Notes under the pieces: generated by a model | Databases searched by the model: none | Told to the model about the DNA's origin: nothing | The model's input: only the letters and a program-made list of their open reading frames with translations | DNA from: Pontibacter mucosus | GTDB lineage: Bacteria; Bacteroidota; Bacteroidia; Cytophagales; Hymenobacteraceae | DNA length: 64,000 nucleotides | Assembly (NCBI RefSeq): GCF_003054055.1 | Contig: NZ_QBKI01000016.1 | Location: 1-64,000 of the forward strand | Reading direction: 5' to 3' | In this document: in pieces, positions 43,060-52,689 of the stretch | Position numbering within the stretch: the stretch's first letter is position 1 | Layout of the letters: each line of letters opens with the position of its first letter | Program-made: the position numbers and the translations under genes

Positions 43060-45993
43060 TTAATATTTGAGTATAAACTCCGTCAGGTTTACCTCCTGCT
43101 CCAGGTTCAGCTTCTTCCGCAGCCTATAGCGGCTGGTTTCCACGCCCCGTAGCGACAGGTTCAGCAGCGAGGCGATTTCCTTGCTTGTCAGGTTCATGCG
43201 CAGGTAGGCACAGAGCTTAATGTCCCGGTGGGTGAGGTCGGGGAAGTCGTGGCGCAGCCGCTTGAGGAAACCCTGGTGCAGCTGGTTGAAATGCAGCTCA
43301 AACTGATCCCAGTTGTTCTCAACTTTGATGTCTTCTTCCACGGAGCGAAGTACCTTGCGTAGCTGGTGCAGCGCCTGCCTGTCCTCTACCTGCTCCATCA
43401 CCGTCTGCAGCTGCCCCCGCACCTTGTCTATCGTCTCCAGGCTTTGCATCACGTGCATGGCCGAAGAAGCCAATTCCTTGCTCTTGTGCTCCAGCTCGCT
43501 CTCCAGCTTTTCGTTATTCAGCCGGATAACCTCTTTCTCGGCCTTCAGCACCTCTTCTATGTAGGCGGCCTCTTTCAGGCGAAGGGCTTTTTCCTGCTCC
43601 TCCCGCAACTGTCCCTGCTGCAGGCGCACCCGGCGGTCTATCAACCGCTTTAGCAACCAGATGGCCAGCAGGCCTAGCAGAAGGTACACGGCTTTGGCCC
43701 AATAGGTGCTGTACCAGGCCGGCAGAATGGTAAAAGTATAGGCGGTTTCCCCGCTCTCATGGCCATACACATCGCGGGCTTTTACTTTAAAAGTATAGGT
43801 CCCCTCCGGCAGGTTGGTATACTCTTTTTGCTTGGATGTCCCCCACCCGGACCAGTTTCGGTCGAAGCCCTCCAGCATGAACTGATACTGCACGTGGTCA
43901 TTGTCCAGGAAGGTGACACCGCTGTAGGTAAACTTCACCGAATTGAAAGTATAGGGGAGCTCCGGCCTTAGCCCGGCTGGCTGGCTGATGGACAACTGCC
44001 CCTGGTGCAGGAAATCCCCGCCCGAGATGAGCGAATCTGTGGCCCCGTCCGTGGCGCTAACCTGCCTGATCAAGGTATGGAAAGTATGGTCTGTACTTTC
44101 AGTTTGCCGGAAAGTGGGATGGTAGTGCACAAAGCCTTCGTCGGTACCGATTAACATATTGGCCCGGTCGTAGTGCGCGATATGCTCAAAGCCTCCTACC
44201 AGCTTGTCGTATAGCTTGTTAAATATGTTTTTCTCTACCTCAAAGCTGCCGTTAGCCTTTTTCTTCAACACCCCTACCTCTTTTCCGGCTGAGAACCATA
44301 TATGCCCGTCCGCGTCCTCCACCAGTTTCCGGATATGCACATCGGGCGCAAACAGCTTGCTGAACACCGGGTGCACCTCAAACTTGTCTGTGCGCTTGTT
44401 ATAGGTAAAGACGCCCCGTTCTCCGGTAAACACCAACTCACCGTTTATCTTAAATACGTTGATGAAGATGTTGGAAGGAAAACCGCTTGCCTGTCCGTAA
44501 AAATCCACCCTGGCCGCCCTGCTCAGGTCGTCAGAGAGCTTTAACTTGTAAATCCCCTTGTAGCCGTGGGCAATCCAGATATTTCCGGCTTCATCCTCCT
44601 CCATCACCCGGGAGGACTCGCTGAACCCCTCAATGGTGCGCACGAATTTCAGGTTATCCCCCTCAAATTTATAGAGCAGCAGCCCATTGTAGGTACCGCA
44701 CAGCAGGTAATCGGGGTGGGATTTTAAGGGCAGGAACAGCCAGGCGCCCCGGTGATCGGACAACCGTTCGGCAACACCGTTTTTTACCTGGTAAGGCCCT
44801 TCGTGGTGAGCGAGCAGCAGCCGGTCGCGTATTTTCTGGAGGTTGTATACTTGCCCCTGTGTATGCTCTACCAGCCGGAAAGGAGCCGGCTGAATAGGAT
44901 TTTCGCCTTTAGACCACTGCTTAAAGTATAGCCCGTCGCTGGTGCCCAGGTATACTTTGCCGCTGTCGAGCATCGAGGTATAGGCTGTGCCCGGCAGCCC
45001 GCTATAGGCGTTGAAATGGGTAAAGGCAGAGTTCGTCTCCACATAGCTGATGCCGTTGTTGAGCCCCAGCCAGAGGTTTCCCGCGTCGTCCTCGTAAATG
45101 CTGCGGACAGTGTTGTTCTGCAGCCCCTTCTCGATGTTGAGGTGCTGCCGCGGCGTGCCATCCTTATCGGTGAGCAGCAGGCCGTTGTGCGCCGTGCCAA
45201 ACGCCAGCCCGTTGGAGAAGGACATGACAGTGTTTATCCGGGCCTCCTCCAGAAAAGGGCTCACGGGTAATTTCCATGCCGTAAAGTGGTTATAGCCATC
45301 GTAGGCGAAGAGCTTGCCCTGGTTGGTTACCAGCAGCATGCCAGCCTTGTGGTGCGGCAGAATGCCCGTGATGGTGTAGCCCTTGAGCACATCGCTGTTG
45401 GGGATGAGGGTCATTTTGCCGGCGCTTATCTCATAGAGCCCTTTCTCCGGCACCGGCACATACAGCGTGTTGCGGACATAAAACGGAAAACCCCAGGGCA
45501 ACTCCGGCAGCCGGTATACCTGAAACTTGTCGTTTCGGAGGTGATAGATGGCCTGCACGGTGCAAAAGTACACGCCGTCGCTCGTGACATAGGTTTTCCA
45601 GACATCATCAAATGAGCGGTCTGCTTCCGGAATCTGGTCCTTTAACGACACAAACTCCATAAGCCCCTGGCGGTTGGGGCTCAGGTAGCCGAAGTCGTTC
45701 TGTCCGCCCACGTAAATAGTGCCGTCCTTGCCAATAGCCAGGGAGCGGGCAATGGTGCGGTTGGGAAGTATAATGACGCGCCAGTTGTTGCCGTCATACT
45801 CCAGCACCCCGTAGTTGTTGCCGAAATACATCACCCCGCGGTGGTCCTGCACCGCTGCCCAGTTCTGGGCCGAGGCATTATACTCTTTCTGCCCATAATT
45901 CCGGATAAAAGGAATCCCCTCGTCCTTTACCTGGGCCAGTACAGGATAACACACCAGTAGCACGTACACCACCACTGCAATATACTTTCTCAT
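43060..45993 (-). CDS. Membrane sensor with Reg_prop beta-propellers, Y_Y_Y domain and cytoplasmic LuxR-type HTH
   Basis: 977 residues. A signal peptide (1-20) leads to two seven-bladed propellers of Reg_prop-type repeats (about 25-690; for example VRSIYEDDAGNLWLGLNNGI and EDADGHIWFSAGKEVGVL). A Y_Y_Y domain covers about 690-765 (LEGFDRNWSGWG, YTNLPEGTYTFKVKARD). One membrane helix follows at about 775-795, then a long coiled coil (about 800-905), then a C-terminal LuxR/GerE HTH (LTHRDIKLCAYLRMNLTSKE, then LLNLSLRGVETSRYRLRKKL). There is no histidine kinase or receiver domain, so it is a one-component, membrane-tethered regulator that probably binds an oligosaccharide in the periplasm and DNA in the cytoplasm. 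Flanked by two susCD pairs, it likely controls them. A canonical AGGAGG precedes the ATG. Confidence 0.88.
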   Translation of the reverse strand: MRKYIAVVVYVLLVCYPVLAQVKDEGIPFIRNYGQKEYNASAQNWAAVQDHRGVMYFGNNYGVLEYDGNNWRVIILPNRTIARSLAIGKDGTIYVGGQNDFGYLSPNRQGLMEFVSLKDQIPEADRSFDDVWKTYVTSDGVYFCTVQAIYHLRNDKFQVYRLPELPWGFPFYVRNTLYVPVPEKGLYEISAGKMTLIPNSDVLKGYTITGILPHHKAGMLLVTNQGKLFAYDGYNHFTAWKLPVSPFLEEARINTVMSFSNGLAFGTAHNGLLLTDKDGTPRQHLNIEKGLQNNTVRSIYEDDAGNLWLGLNNGISYVETNSAFTHFNAYSGLPGTAYTSMLDSGKVYLGTSDGLYFKQWSKGENPIQPAPFRLVEHTQGQVYNLQKIRDRLLLAHHEGPYQVKNGVAERLSDHRGAWLFLPLKSHPDYLLCGTYNGLLLYKFEGDNLKFVRTIEGFSESSRVMEEDEAGNIWIAHGYKGIYKLKLSDDLSRAARVDFYGQASGFPSNIFINVFKINGELVFTGERGVFTYNKRTDKFEVHPVFSKLFAPDVHIRKLVEDADGHIWFSAGKEVGVLKKKANGSFEVEKNIFNKLYDKLVGGFEHIAHYDRANMLIGTDEGFVHYHPTFRQTESTDHTFHTLIRQVSATDGATDSLISGGDFLHQGQLSISQPAGLRPELPYTFNSVKFTYSGVTFLDNDHVQYQFMLEGFDRNWSGWGTSKQKEYTNLPEGTYTFKVKARDVYGHESGETAYTFTILPAWYSTYWAKAVYLLLGLLAIWLLKRLIDRRVRLQQGQLREEQEKALRLKEAAYIEEVLKAEKEVIRLNNEKLESELEHKSKELASSAMHVMQSLETIDKVRGQLQTVMEQVEDRQALHQLRKVLRSVEEDIKVENNWDQFELHFNQLHQGFLKRLRHDFPDLTHRDIKLCAYLRMNLTSKEIASLLNLSLRGVETSRYRLRKKLNLEQEVNLTEFILKY

Positions 45994-46484
45994 TTAACCC
46001 CTCCTGTGTTTACCTTACCTGTAAGCATGCGTCCTTCTAATTTAGGAGTTGCTAGCCTCGCTGAACCCAAAAGTTAAAAATAAATAAAAATATATTTCTA
46101 TAGGATATCTTAAAAATACATCACGTCAGATTATTCTACTTTGAGCCTGCATCCGGGCTTATAATTATCCAAGTATATTGTAATCCTTTACAAAAGTCAA
46201 TCGTAAAACTATAGGACTAAAAATTGGTACATGCCCAAGTTCAAAGCTATTAAAAGAGGCATGCCAAACCGTCCCTGACCTTAGCCTGTACCCTGCTTTC
46301 TGACGCGCACAAAGCCCTGTGCTTGTGCCTGCTTCCAGCGTTTTTATGGCAAGAAAGGATATCAGGCCCGCCTGTCAGGACCCGGTCGCCGGCTCACCCA
46401 TGAAGCCGGCCAAGTACTAAGGATGTGTTGTTGTAGAACTGCGGGGAAGACCTTATTAAAGTATCACCATTTTAAATCCTATCT
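45994..46484. other. Divergent regulatory region, sensor gene to second susC
   Basis: No gene. It must contain the sensor promoter (minus) and the susC promoter (plus). No perfect TTG/TAnnTTTG pair was found. The minus strand has a TAACTTTTG variant near 46070. The span is a natural place for the binding site of the adjacent HTH sensor. Confidence 0.5.
46000..46005 (-). promoter_or_regulatory. Canonical Shine-Dalgarno before the sensor gene
   Basis: AGGAGG on the minus strand, six bases before the ATG at 45993. Bacteroidota genes seldom carry this site, and most genes in the window lack it. It supports the chosen start. Confidence 0.6.
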
Positions 46485-49400
46485 ATGAAGACAAAATTCT
46501 ATTCAGCAATCGGCTGCATAACAATGGCTGTCTGTGTAAGTGCCGCTACTTACACAGAAGCCTGGTCTATGCCTGCGCCACTGATTCAGCAAACGGCTGA
46601 TGTGACTGTCACCGGGCGTGTGACAGATGAAAAAGGGAGCGGTTTGCCAGGTGTGACAGTCATGCTGCAGGGCACCTCGCGGGGCACTTCTTCGGATGCC
46701 GACGGCAATTATACCTTGGCTGTACCTGGCGGAGAAGGCACGCTCGTTTTCTCTTTCATCGGCTACCAGACGCAGCAGATTCCGGTAGGCAACAGGTCAA
46801 CCATAAACGTTTCGCTCGTCCCTGATGCTGAGGCACTCGAAGAGGTAGTGGTAGTAGGCTATGGAACGCAGCAGAAAAGTTTGGTTACCGGCGCCATCTC
46901 TTCGGTACGGCAGGAGGAAATAGCCACCGTCTCCTCCACCAGGGTAGAGCAGGCCTTGCAGGGAAGAACTGCCGGAGTTACTGTGCTGCCTGCCTCCGGC
47001 TCCCCGGGCAGCGGCATGCGGGTGAGAGTGCGCGGCACTGGCTCTAACGGCAATGCGGAGCCACTCTACATTGTGGATGGCATGCGGACGGGAGGAATTG
47101 AATACCTGGACCCCAACGAGATAGCCTCTATAGAGGTACTCAAGGATGCTGCCTCTGCCGCCATCTATGGCGCCGAGGGTGCTAACGGGGTCGTGATTAT
47201 CAGAACCATAACAGGGAATAAAGGAGCCCCCTCCACCATATCCTACAGCGGCCAGTATGGGGTGCAGTCGGTAAGGGACAGGATGGATTTGATGAACGCC
47301 CAGCAGTATGCTGCATACCTGAACGAATCGAGCACGGCAGGCACGATACCGGACCCAGCTGAGGTAGCGGGTGTGCAGGGCACCGACTGGCTTGATGAGC
47401 TTTTTGAGACAGCCCCTATGCAACGGCACTCGGTCAGCTTCAATGGGGGTAGCGAGAAATCATCTTTCCTGGTAAGCGGCACCATGTTCCGACAGGACGG
47501 CATCGTGGGAGGCGACAGGTCCCGCTTCGACCGCTTCACTGTCCGTCTCAACTCCGACCATGAGATCAAATCCTGGCTAAACATTGGCAACAGGCTTTCC
47601 TACTCCCATTTCGAGCGAACCGGCATACAGGAGGATGATGAGTTCGGCGGGGTGATCAGCAATGCCATCCTGATCGATCCACTTACCCCTACCTTGTATA
47701 CCGGTGCTCTGCCCGCATTTGTACAGGATGCCATTGATGCGGGGCATCCACTGGTGCGGGACGCAGCCGGGAATTACTACGGGCTTTCGCAATACATCCG
47801 GGGTGAGGTGGGCAACCCCCTGGCGCAGCTGGCTATTACCAAAGGCGAAACGGTGCAGAATAAAGTGGTAGGCAGCCTTTTTGCCGACATCACCCCCTTC
47901 GAGGGCTTCACCTTCACTTCCCGCTTCGGCATTGATGCCGCCTTCCAGCGCAACCATGGCTGGAGCCCGAGCTTCTGGTTCTCTTCCGAAAGGCTTAACA
48001 CCGCCGCCAGCACCTTCGATACAAACGAGAACTGGTTTACCTGGCAGTGGGAGAACTATGCCACCTACGACCGCACGATCGGCTCCCACCACTTTACCCT
48101 GCTTGCCGGTATATCAGCCTTGGAGCGGAAGTATAACCGGCTGAATGGCACTTCCTCGGGCCTGTTTGCAGAGAAGGACATTTTTGCCTTCCCGGATTTC
48201 ACCCCTGATGACAACGACCGGATTGCCGGAACGGAGACCTCGAACACGCTGGAGTCCTTTTATGGAAGGCTTTCCTACGACTATATGGATAAGTACCTTT
48301 TGAACCTGACGATCCGGCGCGACGGTTCCTCGCTGCTGCCCCCCGGTAATGAGTGGGGCACCTTCCCTTCCGTTTCCGTTGGCTGGGTGCTGAGCAATGA
48401 GGATTTCTTTCCTGCCACCGACGTGATGAATTACCTGAAGCTGCGCGGCAGCTGGGGCCGGAACGGCAGCTTGTCGAACCTGACGTTGGGGCAGTGGGCT
48501 GCGGTGATCACCTCCCAGGGTATCCGCTACCCCGATGGCAACGGCGGCTACATCACGGTGGCAGAGCCGGCCCAGCTGGCTAACCCGGACCTGACCTGGG
48601 AGACAAGCGAGCAGTTTGACGTTGGCCTCGACCTGGGCTTCTTTCAGAACAAGCTCACCCTCACCACCGATTACTTCGTCAAGACCACCAAAGACCTGAT
48701 CACCCCCGGTACGCCCCCAAGGTTTATTGGAAACGTTTTGCCCTTCGTGAACGGCGGCGATGTACGAAACCGGGGCTGGGAGTTTGAATTGGGCTTCAAC
48801 AACGACGAGCATGCCTTCAAATACGGGGCCTTCGTGAACCTGACCACGCTGGACAACGAGGTGACGTTCCTCAACCCGAATGTTAGCCGCATCGCGGGTA
48901 CAGGTGTTGGCACGGGCTGGACGGCTACTTATTTTGAGGAGGGCTTCCCTATTTGGTACTTCCGCGGCTATAAGACAGCGGGCATCTTCCAGACAGAGGA
49001 TGAAATAGAACAGTACCTGAGCGAAAACAACATCACCGGCTACGCCCCCGCGCCCGGCGACCCCATCGTGGTGGATGTAAATGGCGATGGTCAGATCTCG
49101 CCCGATGACCAGACCTTTATCGGCAGCCCGCACCCCGACCTGGTGTACGGGGGCCGCATTACGCTAAGCTACAAGGGCTTTGACTTTCTGGCGTTTATCC
49201 AGGGCCAGTCCGGTAACGACGTGCTGCTGGCCTTTAACCGCGTGGACCGCCCGACGGCCAACAGGCCTGCCTTCTTCTACGAAGACCGCTGGACCGGCCC
49301 GGGAAGCACCAACAGCTGGTTTGCCCCCAACACCACCAGTACCTTCGTGTATAACAGTGACCTGATGCTCTTTGATGGATCCTATGCCCGTATCCGGCAG

Positions 49401-49616
49401 CTGCAACTGGGCTACACGCTGCCCAACACACTCACCGAACGCATCAGCGTGAGCAACGCCAGGTTCTATGTATCGCTCGATGACTTCTTCACCTTCACCG
49501 ACTACCCCGGCCTGGACCCAGAGGCAGGCAGTAACGACGTGAACAGCCTGGGCATTGACAGAGGTGTGTATCCTGTGCCCAGAAAAGCATTGGTGGGCCT
49601 TACTTTCAGCTTCTAA
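46485..49616 (+). CDS. SusC/RagA-family TonB-linked outer membrane transporter (second copy)
   Basis: 1043 residues, with the same architecture as the susC at 35.8 kb: signal peptide (1-28), carboxypeptidase-regulatory-like domain (TGRVTDEKGSGLPGVTVMLQ to LVFSFIGYQTQQ), EEVVVVGYGTQQK, a plug with IEVLKDAASAAIYGAEGANG, and a barrel ending in LVGLTFSF. The plug and the first strands are clearly close to the first copy, but loops and barrel differ, so it is a diverged paralogue rather than a recent duplicate. It starts a two-gene unit with susD (20-base gap) and is not followed by enzymes. Probably it imports a related beta-glucan product. Confidence 0.93.
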   Translation: MKTKFYSAIGCITMAVCVSAATYTEAWSMPAPLIQQTADVTVTGRVTDEKGSGLPGVTVMLQGTSRGTSSDADGNYTLAVPGGEGTLVFSFIGYQTQQIPVGNRSTINVSLVPDAEALEEVVVVGYGTQQKSLVTGAISSVRQEEIATVSSTRVEQALQGRTAGVTVLPASGSPGSGMRVRVRGTGSNGNAEPLYIVDGMRTGGIEYLDPNEIASIEVLKDAASAAIYGAEGANGVVIIRTITGNKGAPSTISYSGQYGVQSVRDRMDLMNAQQYAAYLNESSTAGTIPDPAEVAGVQGTDWLDELFETAPMQRHSVSFNGGSEKSSFLVSGTMFRQDGIVGGDRSRFDRFTVRLNSDHEIKSWLNIGNRLSYSHFERTGIQEDDEFGGVISNAILIDPLTPTLYTGALPAFVQDAIDAGHPLVRDAAGNYYGLSQYIRGEVGNPLAQLAITKGETVQNKVVGSLFADITPFEGFTFTSRFGIDAAFQRNHGWSPSFWFSSERLNTAASTFDTNENWFTWQWENYATYDRTIGSHHFTLLAGISALERKYNRLNGTSSGLFAEKDIFAFPDFTPDDNDRIAGTETSNTLESFYGRLSYDYMDKYLLNLTIRRDGSSLLPPGNEWGTFPSVSVGWVLSNEDFFPATDVMNYLKLRGSWGRNGSLSNLTLGQWAAVITSQGIRYPDGNGGYITVAEPAQLANPDLTWETSEQFDVGLDLGFFQNKLTLTTDYFVKTTKDLITPGTPPRFIGNVLPFVNGGDVRNRGWEFELGFNNDEHAFKYGAFVNLTTLDNEVTFLNPNVSRIAGTGVGTGWTATYFEEGFPIWYFRGYKTAGIFQTEDEIEQYLSENNITGYAPAPGDPIVVDVNGDGQISPDDQTFIGSPHPDLVYGGRITLSYKGFDFLAFIQGQSGNDVLLAFNRVDRPTANRPAFFYEDRWTGPGSTNSWFAPNTTSTFVYNSDLMLFDGSYARIRQLQLGYTLPNTLTERISVSNARFYVSLDDFFTFTDYPGLDPEAGSNDVNSLGIDRGVYPVPRKALVGLTFSF

Positions 49617-49636
49617 CCTTTTAAATAAGAAAGACC

Positions 49637-51169
49637 ATGAAAAACGATATTTTTAAAAGAACGATGCTATGCCTGGCCGCCCTGCTGATAGCTACAGGCT
49701 GCGAAGAGGATTTCCTGGAATCAGAAATACCCGGCAGGCTGCCGCAGGAGGAATTCTACCAGACAGACGAGGACGCCTTGCGCGCCACGGCCGCCGCTTA
49801 CGACATGTTGCAGGCGCACTACAACTGGGGCTGGTCGAGTATGTACCTGGTCAAAACCCTTTTATCGGATGAGAGCAATGCCGGGGGCAGTGGCCCAGGG
49901 GATCAGCCCGGTTACCAAACCCTCGACGATTATACCTTTGACTCCCAGAATGATGCGGTGCTGGGTGCCTGGAGCATGAGCTACTACGGCATCTATAGGG
50001 CCAACCAGGTCATCAACCGGGTGGCCCCTGAAACAGACCTGCGCCGCCGCCTGATAGCAGAGGCCAAGGCACTGCGGGCGCTCTACTACCTGGACCTTGT
50101 CTCGCTTTGGGGCGGTGTGCCGCTCATTGTTGCCGACATTCCGCAGAGCGAGTACAACACACAGCAACGGGCCAGCCGGGAGGAAGTATACGCTCAGATA
50201 GAGCAGGATTTGACCGAGGCTATTGCCGAGCTACCCCTGAAAAGCACCTACGGCGCCGGTGAGCGCTTCCGCTTCGCCAAAGGAGCGGCCCAGGCCCTGC
50301 TGGGCAGGGCGCACCTGTATCAGGAGGAGTGGCAAGAGGCTGCCCAGCTGTTTGACGAGGTCATCAACTCCGGCCAGTACAGCCTGGAGCCGGAATTCAG
50401 CCGTGTCTTCTCGCAGCAGGGAGAGTTTGGGCCGGAGTCTTTGTTTGAGGTGGCTTACGCCAGCGACGCCAACTATGACTGGGGAAACTTTCCTTGGGGC
50501 AACGGACGTAACCTGGAAAGCAACATTCACATCCAGCTGATGGGGCCCCGCTCCGACTTCTACACCAAAGCCCCGCAGGACTCTTTGATTGGCGGCTGGG
50601 GCTTTAACACACCGCGCCCCGAGCTGTACCAGGCCTTTGTCGAGGCAGGCGATACCGAGCGGAGGGTCAATACCATCATGTCAGAGGAGGAGTTGGAGGC
50701 AATGGGAGGCAGCTGGAGCGAACCGAACGCCTATGACTACCAGGGCTATTTCCAGCGCAAGTACGGTTCCTACTCCAACCAGACCAGCTCTGAAGGCGGC
50801 TCGATTGCAGAGTTGAATTATGGCACCAACTGGCGTTTAATCCGGTACGCGGATGTGCTGCTGATGGCGGCCGAAGCCTACTACCGCCTGGGCGATGAGG
50901 CCAGGGCGCGCGAAGAACTCAACAAAGTGCGCCAGAGAACCGGGTTGGAGGAGGTAACGACCTCCGGTACGGACCTGTTCAACGCCATTGTGCGGGAACG
51001 GGAGCTGGAGCTGGCTTTTGAGGGCTTCCGGTACATTGACCTGGTGCGGTGGGGCCTGGCGGCGCAGGAGCTGGGGCCGCTTGGGTATATGGAGGGCAAG
51101 CACAACCTGCTCCCTATACCTGATACGGATGTGAGAACAGCCGGCCTGGCGCAAAACCCCGGCTATTAA
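49637..51169 (+). CDS. SusD/RagB-family surface glycan-binding lipoprotein (second copy)
   Basis: 510 residues. A lipoprotein signal ends at C22 (LIATGC), followed by EEDFLES. SusD landmarks: AKALRALYYLDLVSLWGGVP near 140, NWRLIRYADVLLMAAEAYYR near 400, and RERELELAFEGFRYIDLVRW near 455. It shares the MGPR and GGWGFN segments with the SusD at 39-40.5 kb, supporting related ligands. It ends in a strong bidirectional terminator. Confidence 0.93.
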   Translation: MKNDIFKRTMLCLAALLIATGCEEDFLESEIPGRLPQEEFYQTDEDALRATAAAYDMLQAHYNWGWSSMYLVKTLLSDESNAGGSGPGDQPGYQTLDDYTFDSQNDAVLGAWSMSYYGIYRANQVINRVAPETDLRRRLIAEAKALRALYYLDLVSLWGGVPLIVADIPQSEYNTQQRASREEVYAQIEQDLTEAIAELPLKSTYGAGERFRFAKGAAQALLGRAHLYQEEWQEAAQLFDEVINSGQYSLEPEFSRVFSQQGEFGPESLFEVAYASDANYDWGNFPWGNGRNLESNIHIQLMGPRSDFYTKAPQDSLIGGWGFNTPRPELYQAFVEAGDTERRVNTIMSEEELEAMGGSWSEPNAYDYQGYFQRKYGSYSNQTSSEGGSIAELNYGTNWRLIRYADVLLMAAEAYYRLGDEARAREELNKVRQRTGLEEVTTSGTDLFNAIVRERELELAFEGFRYIDLVRWGLAAQELGPLGYMEGKHNLLPIPDTDVRTAGLAQNPGY

Positions 51170-51189
51170 ACAAAATACAAAAGTATAAG

Positions 51190-51227
51190 GACGGAGAGGG
51201 AGCTGTGATGACAGCTCCCTCTCCGTC
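51190..51227. terminator. Bidirectional terminator after the second susD
   Basis: A perfect 17-base stem, arms 51190-51206 and 51211-51227, with a 4-base loop and T-rich flank. It lies between the susD stop (51169) and the erythromycin-esterase-like stop (51256). Confidence 0.92.
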
Positions 51228-51255
51228 TTTATCGTGTTCATCCAATTGCGGCTTG

Positions 51256-52536
51256 TTAGTAGTTCCAGGGGTAGAGGTCGGGTTCTTTGGCGCCACGGCT
51301 CTTCATGCGCAGCGGGTGCACGGCCTCTGTCTCCTCAAAGTATAAAAAGGCATCGTAGCGCTCCGGGATGAGGGTGGGCACGTAGTTTCCGAATGCCTCA
51401 TACTTGGGGTCGTACACCACCCCGATGGCGCGGTGGCCGATGTAATCCTGCACCTCGGGCACCTGCTTCAGGTCCTTGGAAAGTATGATTTTGTCTTCGG
51501 TGCTGATGTTATGCAGCAGCTCCTCCCAACTGCCACTTGCGGCAGGCGGCACATCCATCTTCTGCATGGGCGCCCCCCAGGCTTTGCTGGCCACCACGGT
51601 GCCCTGGTAGGTGCCAAAACCCACCAGGCGCACGTTGGCGCGGCCATACTTCTCGCGGGCCAGCTGGCCGATGTTGAACATTCCGTTATCCACCATATCC
51701 GTGTAGCGGGCGTCGCCGATGTGGGTGTTGTGCTCCCACACAATGGCTTTGGAATTGGGACCGTGAAATTCGAGCAGGCGATCCAGGGTTTCCATCATGT
51801 GGCTGTCGCGCACGTTCCAGGAGCTGGCGCTGCCGCCAATCATGGCCCGGTAATACTTTTCGGCGTTGGCGGCCACCAACGCATTTTGCTTCGTGTTGAA
51901 GTCCTGCTCCGGATCCTGGCCGAAGCTGCGCTGCTGCTGTATTTTTTGCAGCATCTCGATCACCTCCCGCTCACAGTCGGTGGGCACGAAGGCTGTGGCG
52001 CGGGCATAGGTTTGCGGGTCGCGGTTAAAGGGCTCGAAACAATTGATGGCCTGTCTGGCCGCCTCGGCTGCCTGCCCGTTGTTGTTCTCCAGGTAGCGCA
52101 CAATCTGCTCCAGGCTCTCCCAGAGGCTGTACACATCCAGGCCGTAAAAGCCGGCCTTCTCGCCCTGCATGCGCTGGTTGTTATACTCGCGCAGCCACTC
52201 CACCAGCGCCGCCACCTCCCAGTTGGCCCACATCCAGGTCGGCCAGCGGCGGTATACTTCCAGCACATCGGCAATCTTGCTCCCGGCATTGGGGTAGCCT
52301 TTCACAAAGCGGTTCACGGCGTAGCACTCCGGCCAGTCGCCCTCCACGGCTATAAAGTTAAAGCCCTTGTCCTGGATTAACCGCCGCGAGATGGCTGTGC
52401 GCCAGGTATAGTACTCCGAGGTGCCGTGCGAGGCCTCCCCCAGCATCACCACCCGGGCATCACCGATTTCCTGCAGTAACACATCCAGGTCTTTCTCCTT
52501 TGTAAGCGGGGTATAGTGAAAAGGTTTTTGTCCCAT
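51256..52536 (-). CDS. Erythromycin esterase-like protein
   Basis: 426 residues. Landmarks of the EreA/EreB-like superfamily are MLGEASHGTSEYYTWR with E34 and H37, then FIAVEGDWPECYAVNRF, and the metal/active-site block VWEHNTHIGDARYTDM near 275. No signal peptide; it is cytoplasmic. Well-studied members open macrolide lactones, but most chromosomal relatives in Bacteroidota have no proven substrate, so I do not call it a resistance gene. It is a single gene, convergent with the second susD and 153 bases from the DUF4197 gene. Confidence 0.88.
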   Translation of the reverse strand: MGQKPFHYTPLTKEKDLDVLLQEIGDARVVMLGEASHGTSEYYTWRTAISRRLIQDKGFNFIAVEGDWPECYAVNRFVKGYPNAGSKIADVLEVYRRWPTWMWANWEVAALVEWLREYNNQRMQGEKAGFYGLDVYSLWESLEQIVRYLENNNGQAAEAARQAINCFEPFNRDPQTYARATAFVPTDCEREVIEMLQKIQQQRSFGQDPEQDFNTKQNALVAANAEKYYRAMIGGSASSWNVRDSHMMETLDRLLEFHGPNSKAIVWEHNTHIGDARYTDMVDNGMFNIGQLAREKYGRANVRLVGFGTYQGTVVASKAWGAPMQKMDVPPAASGSWEELLHNISTEDKIILSKDLKQVPEVQDYIGHRAIGVVYDPKYEAFGNYVPTLIPERYDAFLYFEETEAVHPLRMKSRGAKEPDLYPWNY

Positions 52537-52689
52537 AGCCGTGGCGCGAAGTATAAAGTATAAAGTACGCTACATCAAATATTGGTTATTGTACTATCCT
52601 CTGCCTCTTAATGTTCCATAAAATAAAGCACCCGCCCTGCCCTGGTGGCAAAGCGGGTGCAAGTAAGCGTGCAACCTGACCGGCAGTGG

